Part shown: piece after piece, positions 1 to 9,832 of the stretch
Position numbering within the stretch: position 1 is the stretch's first letter
How the letters are laid out: every line of letters begins with the position of its first letter
DNA from: Choanephora cucurbitarum
Lineage: Eukaryota; Mucoromycota; Mucoromycetes; Mucorales; Choanephoraceae
DNA: 20,223 nt
Assembly: GCA_025331435.1 (NCBI GenBank)
Contig: JAIWNI010000227.1
Location: 1 to 20,223, forward strand
Direction: 5' to 3'
Position numbers and translations under genes: made by a program
Notes under the pieces: generated by a model
The model's database searches: none
What the model was told of the DNA's origin: nothing
The model's input: only the letters and a program-made list of their open reading frames with translations

Positions 1-1373
1 GACAGGTGGGTTGAAGAGGTCCCCCCACCCCTATCATTATTTTTGATACTATTTTTTCGTTTCGTCACTATGTCTCTTCCTTCTTTCCCTCTTGTTATTT
101 TTCTTTTCACGCGTTGTTGCTTTTATTGGTATTTCTTTGCTTTTTTCTTTTAGCTTTTTTGGTCCTTGTTTCTCGTTTCATTTTAATTTCTTGCTTTTCT
201 TTCCTTTGACTACTTGTCTTATTTCACTTATATTGTAGACTTGTAATTGTAAGTAAGCTCAAATCATCAGAACTTTTCTTTTTACTATATCATGCCAATG
301 GTTGCCAGATAAACTATCGCTTCTTGGTTATTGTGTAAATATAGACTTTGGTTGGCTCAATAAACCCCACAAAAGCAAATGTTCGATATCACAGTGTATT
401 CGAATCATGATTTTGTCAAAATGAAAGAAAAAAAGAAAATCACAAAAAAAGCAGGTAATCCCGCGAGTTAATCTCTTTATACAAAGTGTGATGTAAGTAA
501 TCTGATAGCCTCATGAGGCACTGGCTAGGGACTAAACTCTAGTTTGCTTAAATAATGATTCTAGTTTAGGGATGTCACTTCAAGCATCAAATAACATGTA
601 AGGTATCAATTATGCATCTTTCTATTTGGTACTAAACCTTACTGAACATAGCACCGCTGATATCACTCACAACAACAGCTTAAAATCGTAAACAAGTTGG
701 CTACCAGAGAGTTTGATATGAGAAGCCATACGAGAAGAAGATGATATTGTGATGTTTGGCACATCGGAAGATCGAATCCTTTAGAGAAGATGTCTATATT
801 AAGTAACAAAGACATGTGTCATGATCAATAGTATGGATCAAGTAATCCTACCAACAATTGAGAGAATATAGAACGATTACATATGTCAATACATAGAATC
901 ATTCATAGAAATAGACTAAAAAAGATATAAGCAGTAAGGACTGCAAGACTATGATATATGTCAATATGTCATATTAGATGGCACAAGTCTATAGGAAGAC
1001 AATAAGCTCTACACCATCTAGATATAGTAAAGTATTAAGACTAAAGGAAGTCAAAGATGTAATAGCTGTAGTAGATAGCAAATAGTATAAATACTCTTAT
1101 TCATTTTGTTCGGAATAAAGGCTTACATAAGTTCAGTCTCAAAGTACTATCTTACTAGTTACACATTTTTTATCTCTTTGACTCAAAATATCACAGATAT
1201 GATTTGCCCAACATGGTTGTTTCAAATAAAGAATTGTATTGCACCTTTGTTTGACTCCTGTTGCTCACAACAAAAACAACCTTTTTCTAAGTTTATTACC
1301 CAAACATAATCTCAAAAATCACTTTAAACAAAACGATGAAAAAAAAAAGAGCAAGAAGTGATGTCTGAAGCAG
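1..1373. other. No gene seen; AT-rich intergenic DNA
   Basis: I find no coding stretch, RNA gene or clear repeat that I can support. The first 240 bases are pyrimidine-rich on the plus strand after a C-run near 23-31. The rest is AT-rich with short scattered open frames. The only frame over 60 codons (1106-1309) has no motif or convincing splice context. Confidence 0.5.
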
Positions 1374-2310
1374 CTAATATTTTGTAGGGACACCCTTTGT
1401 ATCATAGAACAGCTGCATGAAGCTTGGCATGATATGAATAAGTGTGTCAATAAAGCTCTTCTTGATTCTGCTCCCTACAGTTTTCAAAAGTAATTTAGTA
1501 GTAATCGAGCTCTTACAAGTGAATCACATTATGTAAAATTGTTTTGTTCTCACATCATACTAGGAGTTCTCAATTGAGTTTTGATCTAGTGATTGAGTAA
1601 GCCACTTTATTTTTACAATCCCATGAGTTATCCTTTAGCTTTCAGCGCTTTTGACTCGGTGGATTGACGTAGTGCGTTTTATTAAAATGGCATTTGGAAT
1701 GCCTTGTCAACTTGCTTTATAGACATAATCAGTAAAGGAAAAGTCATACTTCATCCACAAAAATCACTCAGATTTGTACTGAGATCCAGCAAATTCTAAA
1801 TGGTGTCTCTATGCAGGCCTCTCTGTATTTTTCAGCGCATCTTTGCCAAGCCTTCCTCTTTCTGACGCTTGTCTGACGCTTGTTCTAGTCTGAATGATGC
1901 ATTTGTTTGTTTGTATTGCCTTTTTTTATTGACACGTAGTTTGACATGATTGCTCTTTGGCAAACTGATGTTTTATTGTTTGCTGCCTATCATGTAAGAA
2001 TAGCTGACTGCATTCCCTTTTTTTGGTAATTAAATCCTGCTATTCATCTGATGTCGATTTAAGTCAAATGCTTCATTGGAAGGCCATCCGAGGCTGGATT
2101 GTTGCAGAAACTGTGTTTGAACTATTTTCCAAAATAAGCAGAAAATGTCTTTTTCCAAATTCAATTTATTCTGGGCCTTCCAGAGCCTTCTTTTCTCTCA
2201 ATAGTACCCCAAAAGTGATGGTTGCTAATTACTTGATCTACATTCGAAAGTAGCGCTATAAGATTTTCTGTACTTTCTTGGCAGGTTCAACCACTTATCA
2301 GCAGATTAAA
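1374..2310 (-). pseudogene. Decayed Tc1/mariner (IS630-Tc1-mariner) transposase
   Basis: Reading the minus strand from about 2310 down to the TAG at 1376-1374 gives, in order, the landmarks of a Tc1-type DDE transposase. A helix-turn-helix/linker region reads GTIERKEGSGRPR (about 2208-2170), the GRPR-type linker between the two N-terminal HTH motifs. VIFVDE (1767-1750) matches the first catalytic Asp motif. SIHRVKSAES (about 1670-1630) sits where the second Asp motif ends, but that Asp itself is not evident. WLTQSLDQNSIEN (about 1604-1566) matches the WPxQSPDLNPIEN signature and keeps the catalytic Glu. The C-terminus ends GVPTKY then stop, as many family members do. The span suits a protein of about 310-340 residues. 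Several in-frame stops and frame changes show it is dead. I could not find matching terminal inverted repeats. The plus-strand open frame at 2023-2253 is its antisense shadow. Confidence 0.85.
1860..1881. repeat. Two-unit 11-bp tandem duplication
   Basis: The unit tctgacgcttg occurs twice back to back. It lies inside the decayed transposase between the linker and the first catalytic motif, and probably arose after the gene died. Confidence 0.7.
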
Positions 2311-2399
2311 TCACATGAACCTCAGTTTCAATGCTTTGGTGAAGCATGTTATGGTAAATTTAGTAGAGACGTAAACCGAAAAGAGAAGTACGATTGAAA

Positions 2400-3190
2400 G
2401 TTGTGTGGTTTGATTATGAGAACCAAGATTTGCGGAAAGTCGCTCACAAGTTTTTTCTTCTTGTCTGACGGTATATGCATTATGTAATATCCAACCTATC
2501 GAATATGAAACTCATGTCTCACTATTTTTGTACCCTTACCCAGTAAGTATTAAGAGTTGATTTCTCTATTGTGAAGGAACCTGCTTCGTTACGTTGCGCG
2601 ATTTCCCCATAGAACTTGACTAATGAATGATATAGTGAGATAGCCGTATCAGGCCAACACTAATGACCATATATACTCTTGTGTTCTACTAGATAAAATG
2701 GTCTATTTAACAGAAAACAACAGCATCGCCATCACGCACAACCAAATCGCTGTAAACAGCCAAAGTTTGTATTTTGAGTGATGATGTTGAAATCTAGTCA
2801 ATCAGCGGCTTTAGTTCCTTCTATAACTCAAAAGCTCTCACTTGACCCAGAATAAACCCTTCTAAAAAAAGCTTTAAATGGCCCTCAAATATGACCAAAT
2901 ACGCTTTGTACACCATCTGATAGAGAAAATTATGCTCTATTTTTGTGATATTGTAGAGTTGCATTCATATGAACAGATATAGAAAAAGCAATTTTTAAAA
3001 GATGTAATTAGTTTAGTATTAAATTTATATAAGCCGATATAAATTAGGCCAAATTGTTTAGCTAAATGATTTTTATACTATAGGAAAAATATGGTAAAAC
3101 AATATGTTTGCAAAATGTTTTCAGTAATGCTTTAGTCAGACAATTTTTACTTTTCATGACCTTGAAATATTTTTGACCTTGAAAATAGTT
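2400..3190. other. No gene seen; AT-rich spacer
   Basis: AT-rich sequence between the transposase relic and repeat A. The 10-bp string gaccttgaaa occurs twice near 3159-3183, just before repeat A begins. No coding frame or RNA gene is supported. Confidence 0.45.
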
Positions 3191-3356
3191 CCACGGACCC
3201 CCTTTTTACAAAAAAGTGGTTAATGTTTTATACAAAAAGTAAATCTTTTTTGTTTTATTTTGTAACAGAATAATAACTTGGTGCTTTATGTTAAGGGTTG
3301 GTGACAACCTTTATAAAGCACATCATAGCCACCAGTCGAACATTTCCTTACAAGTA

Positions 3357-3455
3357 CAATAGTCGCTTTATTTAATGGTGTGCGTATTCTTAAGAAATAT
3401 ACTTTTATATTGAGCATACCCTTAAATCAAGTATTCTTAAATCGAGCGACTACTG
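3357..3455. mobile_element. MITE, pogo/Tc1-type, nested in repeat A
   Basis: A 99-bp element with imperfect terminal inverted repeats: it starts caatagtcgct and ends agcgactactg. TA lies on each side (3355-3356 and 3456-3457), the target used by Tc1/mariner/pogo transposases. The corresponding point of repeat A copy 2 (near 19216) runs straight through without the element, giving an empty site. There is one extra TA after the right end that a simple TA duplication does not explain. It codes for nothing and would be moved in trans. The CAGT-like tip resembles pogo/Tigger ends; that family name is inference. Confidence 0.75.
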
Positions 3456-4123
3456 TATACGAGAAGTGCTCAGGATGCTTTGAAGGCCATGCTAGCACAA
3501 GGACAGTTGCTAGCTTGTCAGTAGGCTTAGCCAGTCAATCGCTCGAAACCCCGTAATGACCATCAGTTGTGACCAGATGATCAAGTAGAGTGAACAATGC
3601 AACTACTATCTTTATTAGCTGCTAAATGGCTCTTGTTAGAGGCGACAAGTAGTTATTCACAGAGAGCATTGATACTCTTCATTAGCAGATAGCTAATTTG
3701 GCGTGACTACATGTTTTCATGACAAGCCAACAACGGTGATTGACTATGTTTGTTTTAGAACCATATTGTGCTTATCGCACATGACATGATTGTAGACAAC
3801 AGAATCACAGATTTAGCTCTCCACTAAACTTGTAAACTATGGCTTTATGACCATCCACTTCATTCGGTTGTAAATGTTTCTTGGTCAGAAACAAGTCAAT
3901 GAAGCTCATTTAGTCTAGTTTATTCAGTGATATAATGCCTAATCATTTTTCGGTCTAGACTCGTTATTTGTGTGTATGTTTGAAATTACTATAACAGACT
4001 ACAGCATAAGACATCATCATGGTAGTTCATGCGCGATCATTGTTTTACGTAAGCTTTTTGGATTCATTGCTCTTTAGGGCTTCATTGTTCTTTGCCATTT
4101 CCTTGTTCTTTCCAGTCTCATCA

Positions 4124-4221
4124 CAATAGTCGCTTTTATAAGTTGTTTATGTTCCCAAAAGTCTCACTTTTAGATTGAGCGCACTCTTTAATCAGACACG
4201 CCTAATTCAAGCGGACTACTG
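4124..4221. mobile_element. MITE, same family as 3357-3455
   Basis: A 98-bp relative of the nested element. It begins caatagtcgctttta and ends aagcggactactg, followed by TA; the left flank is CA rather than TA, probably a mutated target copy. The interior is diverged from the first element. A degraded version lies at the equivalent place in repeat A copy 2 (about 19914-19977), so this insertion, or this part of the repeat, predates the duplication. Confidence 0.65.
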
Positions 4222-4615
4222 TATCGGATGTCCATGCCTAAGCTGAGATTCCCTTTGACAACATATACTCTATTGCTGATACTATTACAATGAGACCTGA
4301 TTGTGTTGACCAACGGCTGAACAAGACAACTGAAATGACTGGAAATTACAGAAGATTAAATGATAGGTTGAGCATGTATATGGCTGACACCATTCGAGTC
4401 TGTCTCTGAAAGCAGCTATTCTGGATAAAATGAGGTCAAGACTGTTGTCATAATCAATGAGGTTTCATTGAACTTTGTTCCAGCACAATATCATTATTGC
4501 TTCAATCATATGTATACGTGAATACCTTTATCACTCAACAATGAAATGTCTCTGATCATCATGATGTACATCACTGGATCCATGTATCACAATTGGATCC
4601 GATTACTTTCGGATT

Positions 4616-5500
4616 ATGTTACCTCTTGCTCACCGCGTCATTAACTTGTCTAAACAATTCGCATTATCATGCTTGTTGGCCCTAAACAACTCATTGCATC
4701 TCTTGTATGACTCCATGCGTTCCTATCACTTGCACCTATCCTCATTTGTAACCTATGAGACTGTGATGTTTTCTTGTTTCACAGGTTTCTTTTCTTTTTC
4801 AGAACCCTTTTCGTTGCTCATGTTGCTTTACTCTGACTCTTATATCTCTGACGTATACCACTGACAAGTTGTGCTTCCGAGCAACCCACGCTCTGGGATC
4901 AGTCATTGACCTGATCGGGGATCCGCTCAAACATCTGATCCTTCGGGCTAACTTTTCTTTTTTTTTCTTCTTCTTATCCTCCTTTTTGCTTTGTCTTGCT
5001 ACTCTACTTGTACTGCTGGACACGCGCATACCTTTTTCTTGCTTTTGCTTCAGCTCATCAGAGCTTCCGGAAGACGCGATCATGTCGTTGTCAGTTACAC
5101 AACACTGTAATCTGCTGGGCTGTTATTTTAATTTCCGACGGAGTTTGATTTTGAGTGTCAGTGCGTGTTTGTCTTTTGTCCTGCCTATGGCAGTTCTGAC
5201 ATAGCTTTCTTTTACATTTACCAGCCCTTTATATGCAACAGCCATAGTAAGTTATGCAAAGTCAAGGTTACACACAGAAAGCGCTGACCACTTTTCTTTT
5301 AGGCTAGCTCAACCTTTGTGATGACACCAGATGGCAAGATCCTGATTAGAGTGAGGACCAACATGAGTCCATGGCAGGTACTGATCAGTAAGCTGGAATA
5401 CATATACAAAGCGTAAGTGTTGCTTGCACATAGTTGTGTCACAAGTCATAACAGGAAAGCTAAAAAAAAAAAAAGAGAGAGGAATGCATGCCTTGGATGA
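4616..5500 (+). CDS. Candidate multi-exon gene, unknown function
   Basis: Hand model, not a confident gene. An ATG at 4616 opens 44 codons to a possible donor (GTAACC, 4748). A pyrimidine-rich acceptor TTCTTTTTCAG ends at 4802, and the same phase continues open to 5204; that part would include a strongly hydrophobic, membrane-like segment. Further likely exons are 5225-5246 (donor GTAAGT at 5247) and 5303-5412, which starts after TTTTCTTTTAG and reads ASSTFVMTPDGKILIRV and onward. A GTAAGTG donor at 5413 and an acceptor at 5454 lead to a short Lys-rich end with stop at 5500. The junction between 5204 and 5225 is not solved: it needs a phase-2 donor, perhaps GTCAGT at 5090. An antisense frame at 5083-4799 is also open. 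No family recognised. Confidence 0.25.
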
Positions 5501-5542
5501 TGTGTTTTAAGATGGTGATACAGTGTATACACAAAAGGATTG

Positions 5543-6044
5543 TCAAGTGTAGACAGTTGCGAGTACACAGCTTGGCAATGAATGCACGAGAAACAAAGAC
5601 GATATAGCAAACAACAAGCTGTAATCAGGAATGCAATGTATTACCGGTAAAGAGAGTGATGATGGTAGATCCAGAGCAGAGAGATGCAGACAACTATTTG
5701 TTTGCACAGAATGTTCATTGCACACATCATGTAAGGAAATACAATGTAACTGGCTGGTATGAATGAACATATTTGAGTATGGAGAACAACATGGCTGACG
5801 CAAGAACGAAAAAGGACTTGCTTCTTTTGCTTTATCTGATGGAACCTTGTTTGGACACATCACTGGCAAAAGTACCATGCATGTCATGTTGTTGATGGGG
5901 ATAAAAGTGTATCTGTATGGCCGTGTACTTTTGATCGACATTTCGGATTACACTATGGATCAGCTTATGCAGACCACACTAGATGCAAGTGAATTGTGCA
6001 CTGTAACTGCATCATACCTTAGACTGACGAGCACAAATTGTTGA
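5543..6044. other. Overlapping open frames on both strands, strand undecided
   Basis: The minus strand is open for 132 codons (5941-5543) from an ATG-like start region. The plus strand has an overlapping frame of roughly 80 codons ending at 6044 that includes LFGHITGKSTMHVML and DISDYTMDQLMQTTL. Both have protein-like composition and neither shows a domain I recognise. The plus frame could be a further exon of the candidate gene that starts at 4616, since it has an AG acceptor just upstream. At most one of the two is likely to be real. Confidence 0.2.
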
Positions 6045-6430
6045 AACACGTTGTAAGATAAGATGACCAGAGTGATAGTTGCATTGCATGTTACTGTATT
6101 CCAGCTCATGCTACTTTGCGTTATTGTATAATAACAGTATCAGTATTGCCTTGGAAAATAATAAATATTGGATCAGCATATATTGGCCATATTTTTTTTT
6201 GCCTGGTACTTCTTTTTCTATCTTTTTATTTTTCATTATGCTGCTAGTTGTTTGTACTGTAGCATACTGTTTACGAAGATGTCCATGCTTTATCATCTCC
6301 ACATGATTTGCACCTCTAGTGAACTCCGTCTTGTTATTTGGTCATTTGCCTAATAATAGCCTATTCAGTCGTTAATTTGCTTTCGGGCTCGTACTCTTTA
6401 TGACATCTCTTAAACTCTATACATAAACTA

Positions 6431-6645
6431 CAGTGGTACCCTGATTTAGGCATAATAATTTTTGTAAGCTTTATGCGTTATACTTGTATGGAAAATAGAA
6501 CATTTGGCAAGCAAGCTTCGATTTCCTTTAATATGCTGCACTCTGATTGTACTTTTATAGTTTTTACTATGTTTGGAATGGAATATCACTATAAACATAA
6601 CACATGAAGCTTTAAAATCATTATGCTAAAATTGGGGTACCATTG
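6431..6645. mobile_element. MITE, second Tc1/pogo-type family
   Basis: A 215-bp element with long imperfect terminal inverted repeats of about 55-60 bp. The left end is cagtggtaccctgatttagg. The right end, read on the other strand, is caatggtaccccaattttag, and both continue inward with matching GCATAATNATTTT and AAGCTT blocks. TA flanks it at 6429-6430 and 6646-6647, consistent with a TA target duplication. The CAGTGGTACC tip is of the type found on pogo/Tigger-like elements (inference). It has no coding capacity. The ends still pair well, so this copy is younger than the transposase relic at 1.4-2.3 kb, and its ends differ from those of the 3357 family. Confidence 0.8.
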
Positions 6646-7017
6646 TATCCTTTGATTACTTTTGCCTGACATGCACCTACTTTCATATACCTGTAGACTG
6701 TAGTATCGACTGTTCTTCTTCTTTCCCTCTTATTCTCTCGTAGCTTTCATGTGTAATAACAAAGCAACGCGTATTCAGGATGCATATTTCTTGCTTTTTA
6801 CTATTTTCGGTCGTCCAAAAGTCAAGAGTCATAAGCGTGCATTTTATTGGCTCATTTATGCTAAATCGTTGCTGGCCAAATCAAACAAATAAAGTTTAGT
6901 TGCGCCATTCTCCCTATTTCTCTTTTGATTTATTTTCCTCTCTTTTCTTTTTTTTTGTTTGTCTTTTCACATTTCTCTTTCTTTCGCTATCTTCTTTTTC
7001 TTTTTTGCTTTCGTTAA

Positions 7018-7304
7018 ATGTACTCATCGCGTCAAGGTAAGTTATGCTTTCTTTTCTCTTCCTCTTTCCTTCTTTCTTTCTATAAGTCCTGCACAACTTT
7101 CACCAATCCAAGAAGGCCCGGAAATATTACAGGAAAAAGTAAGTACAGCCATCACTTTTTGTCTCTTGCTTTTTCGTGGCTCTGTACTAAAAGCCCTATA
7201 GGTTGTCTTTTCTCACCTTTTGTTCACGAACGGCGGCTGTCACTCTCGCTAGAATGTTCATGGCTCCATCATCTACGGTTGTGCGAGGCCGGTCCGCTAA
7301 CTGA
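7018..7304 (+). CDS. Candidate small three-exon gene, unknown function
   Basis: An ATG at 7018 follows a long pyrimidine-rich leader (6910-7017). Exon 1 (7018-7036) ends CAAG before a GTAAGT donor. Exon 2 (7087-7138) ends GAAAAA before a second GTAAGT donor. Intron 2 (7139-7201, 63 bp) has a TACTAAA branch-like site at 7185-7191, about 10 bases before its AG. Exon 3 runs from 7202 to a TGA at 7302-7304. Phases join cleanly to give 57 residues, basic in the middle (QSKKARKYYRKK). The weakest point is the intron 1 acceptor (TATAAG at 7086). GCTAAC near 7295 with an AG at about 7315 could be the end of a third intron, in which case the gene continues to about 7375. No family recognised. Confidence 0.35.
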
Positions 7305-7571
7305 GTGTGCCATAGTAGACGTCACCATTCGATGATGCGGGTTTTGACAGCCATGTCCTAGTAATGCACTTTAATTGACGAAGTCTTGTGCTAGCTGCTG
7401 CCAGTGGAGAGCAGAGGCCTGGATGGAGGTTGGTGTGGGAGTACATGGTCAGCTGCCTTCACGCGGCTACTCCTGTGAGTAGCTTTCCGTAAACAGAAAG
7501 CGAAACCAAAGGCTGATAATAGGATGGTGTCCAGGTAAATGGTGCAAGCGAGTATGATCTAATTGGAGTCA

Positions 7572-7680
7572 AGTATCTGGTGTCGAGTATCTGGTGTCGA
7601 GTATCTGGTGTCAAGTATCTGGTGTCAAGTATCTGGTGTCAAGTATCTGGTGTCAAGTATCTGGTGTCAAGTATCTGATG
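7572..7680 (+). repeat. 14-bp minisatellite, about 7.7 units
   Basis: Seven full tandem copies of agtatctggtgtca plus a partial eighth. The first two end in g instead of a. The mirror position in the right arm has only about one unit, on the other strand (15049-15061), and a unit and a half occurs at 20138-20160. The units abut without unique spacers, so this is not a CRISPR array. Confidence 0.95.
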
Positions 7681-8695
7681 ATAATCTTATGAATATACAT
7701 ATAACAAATAACAATAAAAACTGTTAATTTACAAATCGAAAATAATAAAATTAGTTTCATTGTCTTTATAATTTATATTTCTATATCATAAGCCATATTA
7801 CAGTATGATATGTGTACCATTACTCACAATGAAAGTGACAACTAGGAAACACGTCAAATAGATTTAATCATCGACAATCCTGTCACTATCTGCTACTACC
7901 TGTTGCTTTCTTTATTTTCACTGTTTTCTAACTATGCTATTAGTTCATCAAAGTATCATCACTCTAACTATGTCATCACAATCATCACATTCAGCTTGTC
8001 TGCGAAAAATGAAGTATGATGATGATGGAATCTCTGTCATATGGACACTAATGCTATGCTTGGAGTATTTGCACGATAAAAAAAGGAACAAAGACAGTGT
8101 CAGACAAGGCGTGTGTTGATGTGCGTCACTCTTTATGCTTATTGCCACAGATCGACTTCATGCATGTCAGTTATGATATGTCCATAACATTTGTCACCAA
8201 CTATTACTTCATATGAGACAACCGTATAATACCACTTTCTCCGATTCTTTTGATTTGAAAGGCCTGATTTATTCTACAATGCATCAGTCAAAGCGTGAAA
8301 TCATTGTTCTCAATGTGTTCCATTGTATGTGATGGTTCATTGTTATTGCTTATTTATGTATTCACTTGTCTTGCCGAGTGAAGTAGCTGCGGTAATCCTC
8401 AACATTAGCCTGATATTGCAATCAGTATATATCTGTGTATGTATGTCATCAAAAGTATACTTTTATGCTGTAAGCACCTTATATATCCTCTTTGTTGTCA
8501 TCGTTGCGTCGAAAGGTGCGATAACTTGTACCTATGTCTCTGCTGTGTATGTGCATGTTTAGCATACTCATTTGTAGTGACAATCGTATAAGTCTGTCAC
8601 CTTCAAGTCTGTACAACGCAGCCTGATGAAGCTCTAAATGACATAAAAAAAATTGAAAGTTAAAAAAAAGCGATGCCTTTTTCTACCTTTGTATG

Positions 8696-8950
8696 CTAAA
8701 GTTGTTCATACTGATACGAGTAGAGCTCATACAGGCAGTCTTCTTGACCTTCATGCGTGACGATGACAAACATGTTGCTGATCTGGAAAAGAGATGAGGC
8801 AAACATGCTCAGGCAAGCAAGGCCAAAGACCGGGTTCATGTCACGGACACCAGTGAATATATGCAACTGCGTTGCTGTGATATATGATATACTATATGAA
8901 CACTTCTGTAGATAATTGCTGATCACTAGTAGGAAAAGACAGTAAAGCAT
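8696..8950 (-). CDS. Duplicated 84-codon membrane-like frame, left-arm copy
   Basis: From the first ATG (8950) the minus strand is open for 84 codons to a stop at 8698-8696. The same frame can be extended upstream to 8989 without an ATG. Two hydrophobic stretches are visible: LYCLFLLVI at the start, and NPVFGLACLSMFASSLFQ continuing to MFVIV. An acidic end includes HEGQEDCLYELYSYQ. The identical sequence lies at 13667-13921 on the plus strand, but that copy is inside the identical block, so conservation is not evidence of selection. An antisense frame (8765-8914, plus) is also open. It could be an exon rather than a whole gene: an AG lies before the FTGVRDMNP part. Confidence 0.25.
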   Translation of the reverse strand: MLYCLFLLVISNYLQKCSYSISYITATQLHIFTGVRDMNPVFGLACLSMFASSLFQISNMFVIVTHEGQEDCLYELYSYQYEQL

Positions 8951-9178
8951 GAGCAAAGAAGAAAAACAAAAAAAAGCGTGTCTGAGCACGGATGACTCTC
9001 AACTTGCTGAGCCTAAAAACTTCATCTCTCTCTCTATCTCTCTTTTTCATTCAAACATTTGGATAACATCTTGATTTCTCCAAGATATATCGCTCATACA
9101 GTGTGATGTTGATCATAACATTATTTCGCTGCAACAACAAAAATACCATTTCACAAGCATAAGGCAAAGCAAGCATGA

Positions 9179-9632
9179 TTATGCCTTGACTTGCTTTCCA
9201 CCCTGTATATCTCTAAGTGAACCAATGACTCTGAAGTGACTTTTTTTTTCATTGTCCATCCTAATAATGTCTTCCAGCACACTGTCATTTTACTGAACAA
9301 AAAAGTACATACTGAGGGCTGAGCAGTCAGCCACATTTTTTTTTACATACAAACATGTATAGGTATATCTATGTGACCTTTTATTCTCTTTTCATGTTCC
9401 TTCATTTCTCTTTTACAATAGTTCTGAATCATTCTATGCTATCACACTACAGCCGTTTTCCGTTGACTTACTGCCTGGACTCCTCAAATATTCTTTCCCA
9501 ATATGTTCTTGATTTCAGTGATCCATTAAGCGCAACGAATAACAGATCTTCATCCACTATCATCCAACAAGTCCTTCTCTCTGATCTAGCCCACTCAGTT
9601 GTAGACGACTTTTGCACTTTCTTTATCATCAT
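9179..9632 (-). CDS. Candidate 3' exons of the core gene
   Basis: The minus strand is open from an ATG at 9632 for 53 codons plus two bases to 9472, where a GTAAGT donor begins (9471). A CAG acceptor at 9284-9282 restores exactly the right phase (CA joined to T). The second exon (9281-9179) then reads VLEDIIRMDNEKK onward to a TAA at 9181-9179. The first exon has a W-x(3)-DEDLL-x(3)-A followed by YWERIF, loosely like a Myb/SANT repeat, but the third helix is not recognisable, so that is only a hint. Another acceptor, TTGTTGTTGCAG (near 9135), could add an exon ending at the arm boundary near 9060. This may be the 3' part of the gene whose 5' exons lie at 10538-9833, or a separate gene; the link between 9833 and 9632 is not solved. 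Confidence 0.35.
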
Positions 9633-9752
9633 AGGCTGAACATCTCCCTACTGTCGTTCATACCTTTTAGCTCCTTTCGTCTCTACTCTTACCGACTATT
9701 GCTCTCTCTAGACTTAAACAGGCTATAATGTTTGTAGTCATCCCATGATTGG

Positions 9753-9808
9753 TATCCAGTATCCAATATCCAATAGCCAATATCCAATATCCAATATCCA
9801 ATATCCAT
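9753..9808 (+). repeat. 7-bp tandem repeat, 8 units
   Basis: Eight near-perfect copies of tatccaa, with variants at units 1, 4 and 8. It lies in the core of the inverted repeat, within or just beside the candidate minus-strand gene. Because 7 is not a multiple of 3, gain or loss of one unit would change frame. Confidence 0.95.
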
Positions 9809-9832
9809 TATTCGTTATCTTGCACTTATCAT

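Larger units (their letters stand above)
3195..4290 (+). repeat. Dispersed repeat A, copy 1
   Basis: This stretch aligns by eye along its length, in the same orientation, to 19077-20050. Shared landmarks in the same order include agtcgaacatt, cttacaagtac, atcaagtagagt, gacaagccaacaacgg and an agctcattt block, followed by a TTGTT-rich segment with the string ttgccattt. Identity is moderate, with many substitutions and small indels, so the duplication is old. Copy 1 carries an extra MITE (3357-3455) absent from copy 2, and a second MITE (4124-4221) whose degraded counterpart is seen in copy 2. No open frame is shared by both copies, so I see no protein. Family unknown; it could be a non-autonomous transposon or an old segmental duplication. 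Confidence 0.8.
7475..9045 (+). repeat. Left arm of large inverted repeat
   Basis: This segment is matched in inverted orientation by 13557-15153. From 7475 to about 8336 the arms are homologous but diverged, roughly three bases in four by eye. Matched landmarks include agaaagcgaaacc, cacgtcaa-tagattta and tctctgtcatat. From 8337 to 8639 and from about 8683 to 9043 the arms look identical. The 43 bases between these blocks (8640-8682) are unrelated or badly diverged. A 7-bp hairpin (gctactc/gagtagc, 7466-7483) sits at the outer edge. No target duplication was found at the outer ends. Confidence 0.9.

Noticed and set aside
2023..2253. 76-codon plus-strand open frame
   Set aside because: It starts at TTG and is the antisense of the transposase linker region, which carries recognised motifs on the other strand.
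2254..2396. A zinc-finger-like string (C-x4-C-x3-F) on the plus strand
   Set aside because: The pair of His residues is missing, a stop follows at once, and the region lies opposite the N-terminal part of the minus-strand transposase relic.
4799..5083. 94-codon Lys-rich minus-strand frame
   Set aside because: Its Lys runs come from the T-tracts that look like intron pyrimidine tracts on the plus strand; no ordered motif.
7572..7680. CRISPR array
   Set aside because: Units are directly tandem, 14 bp long and without unique spacers, in a eukaryotic context.
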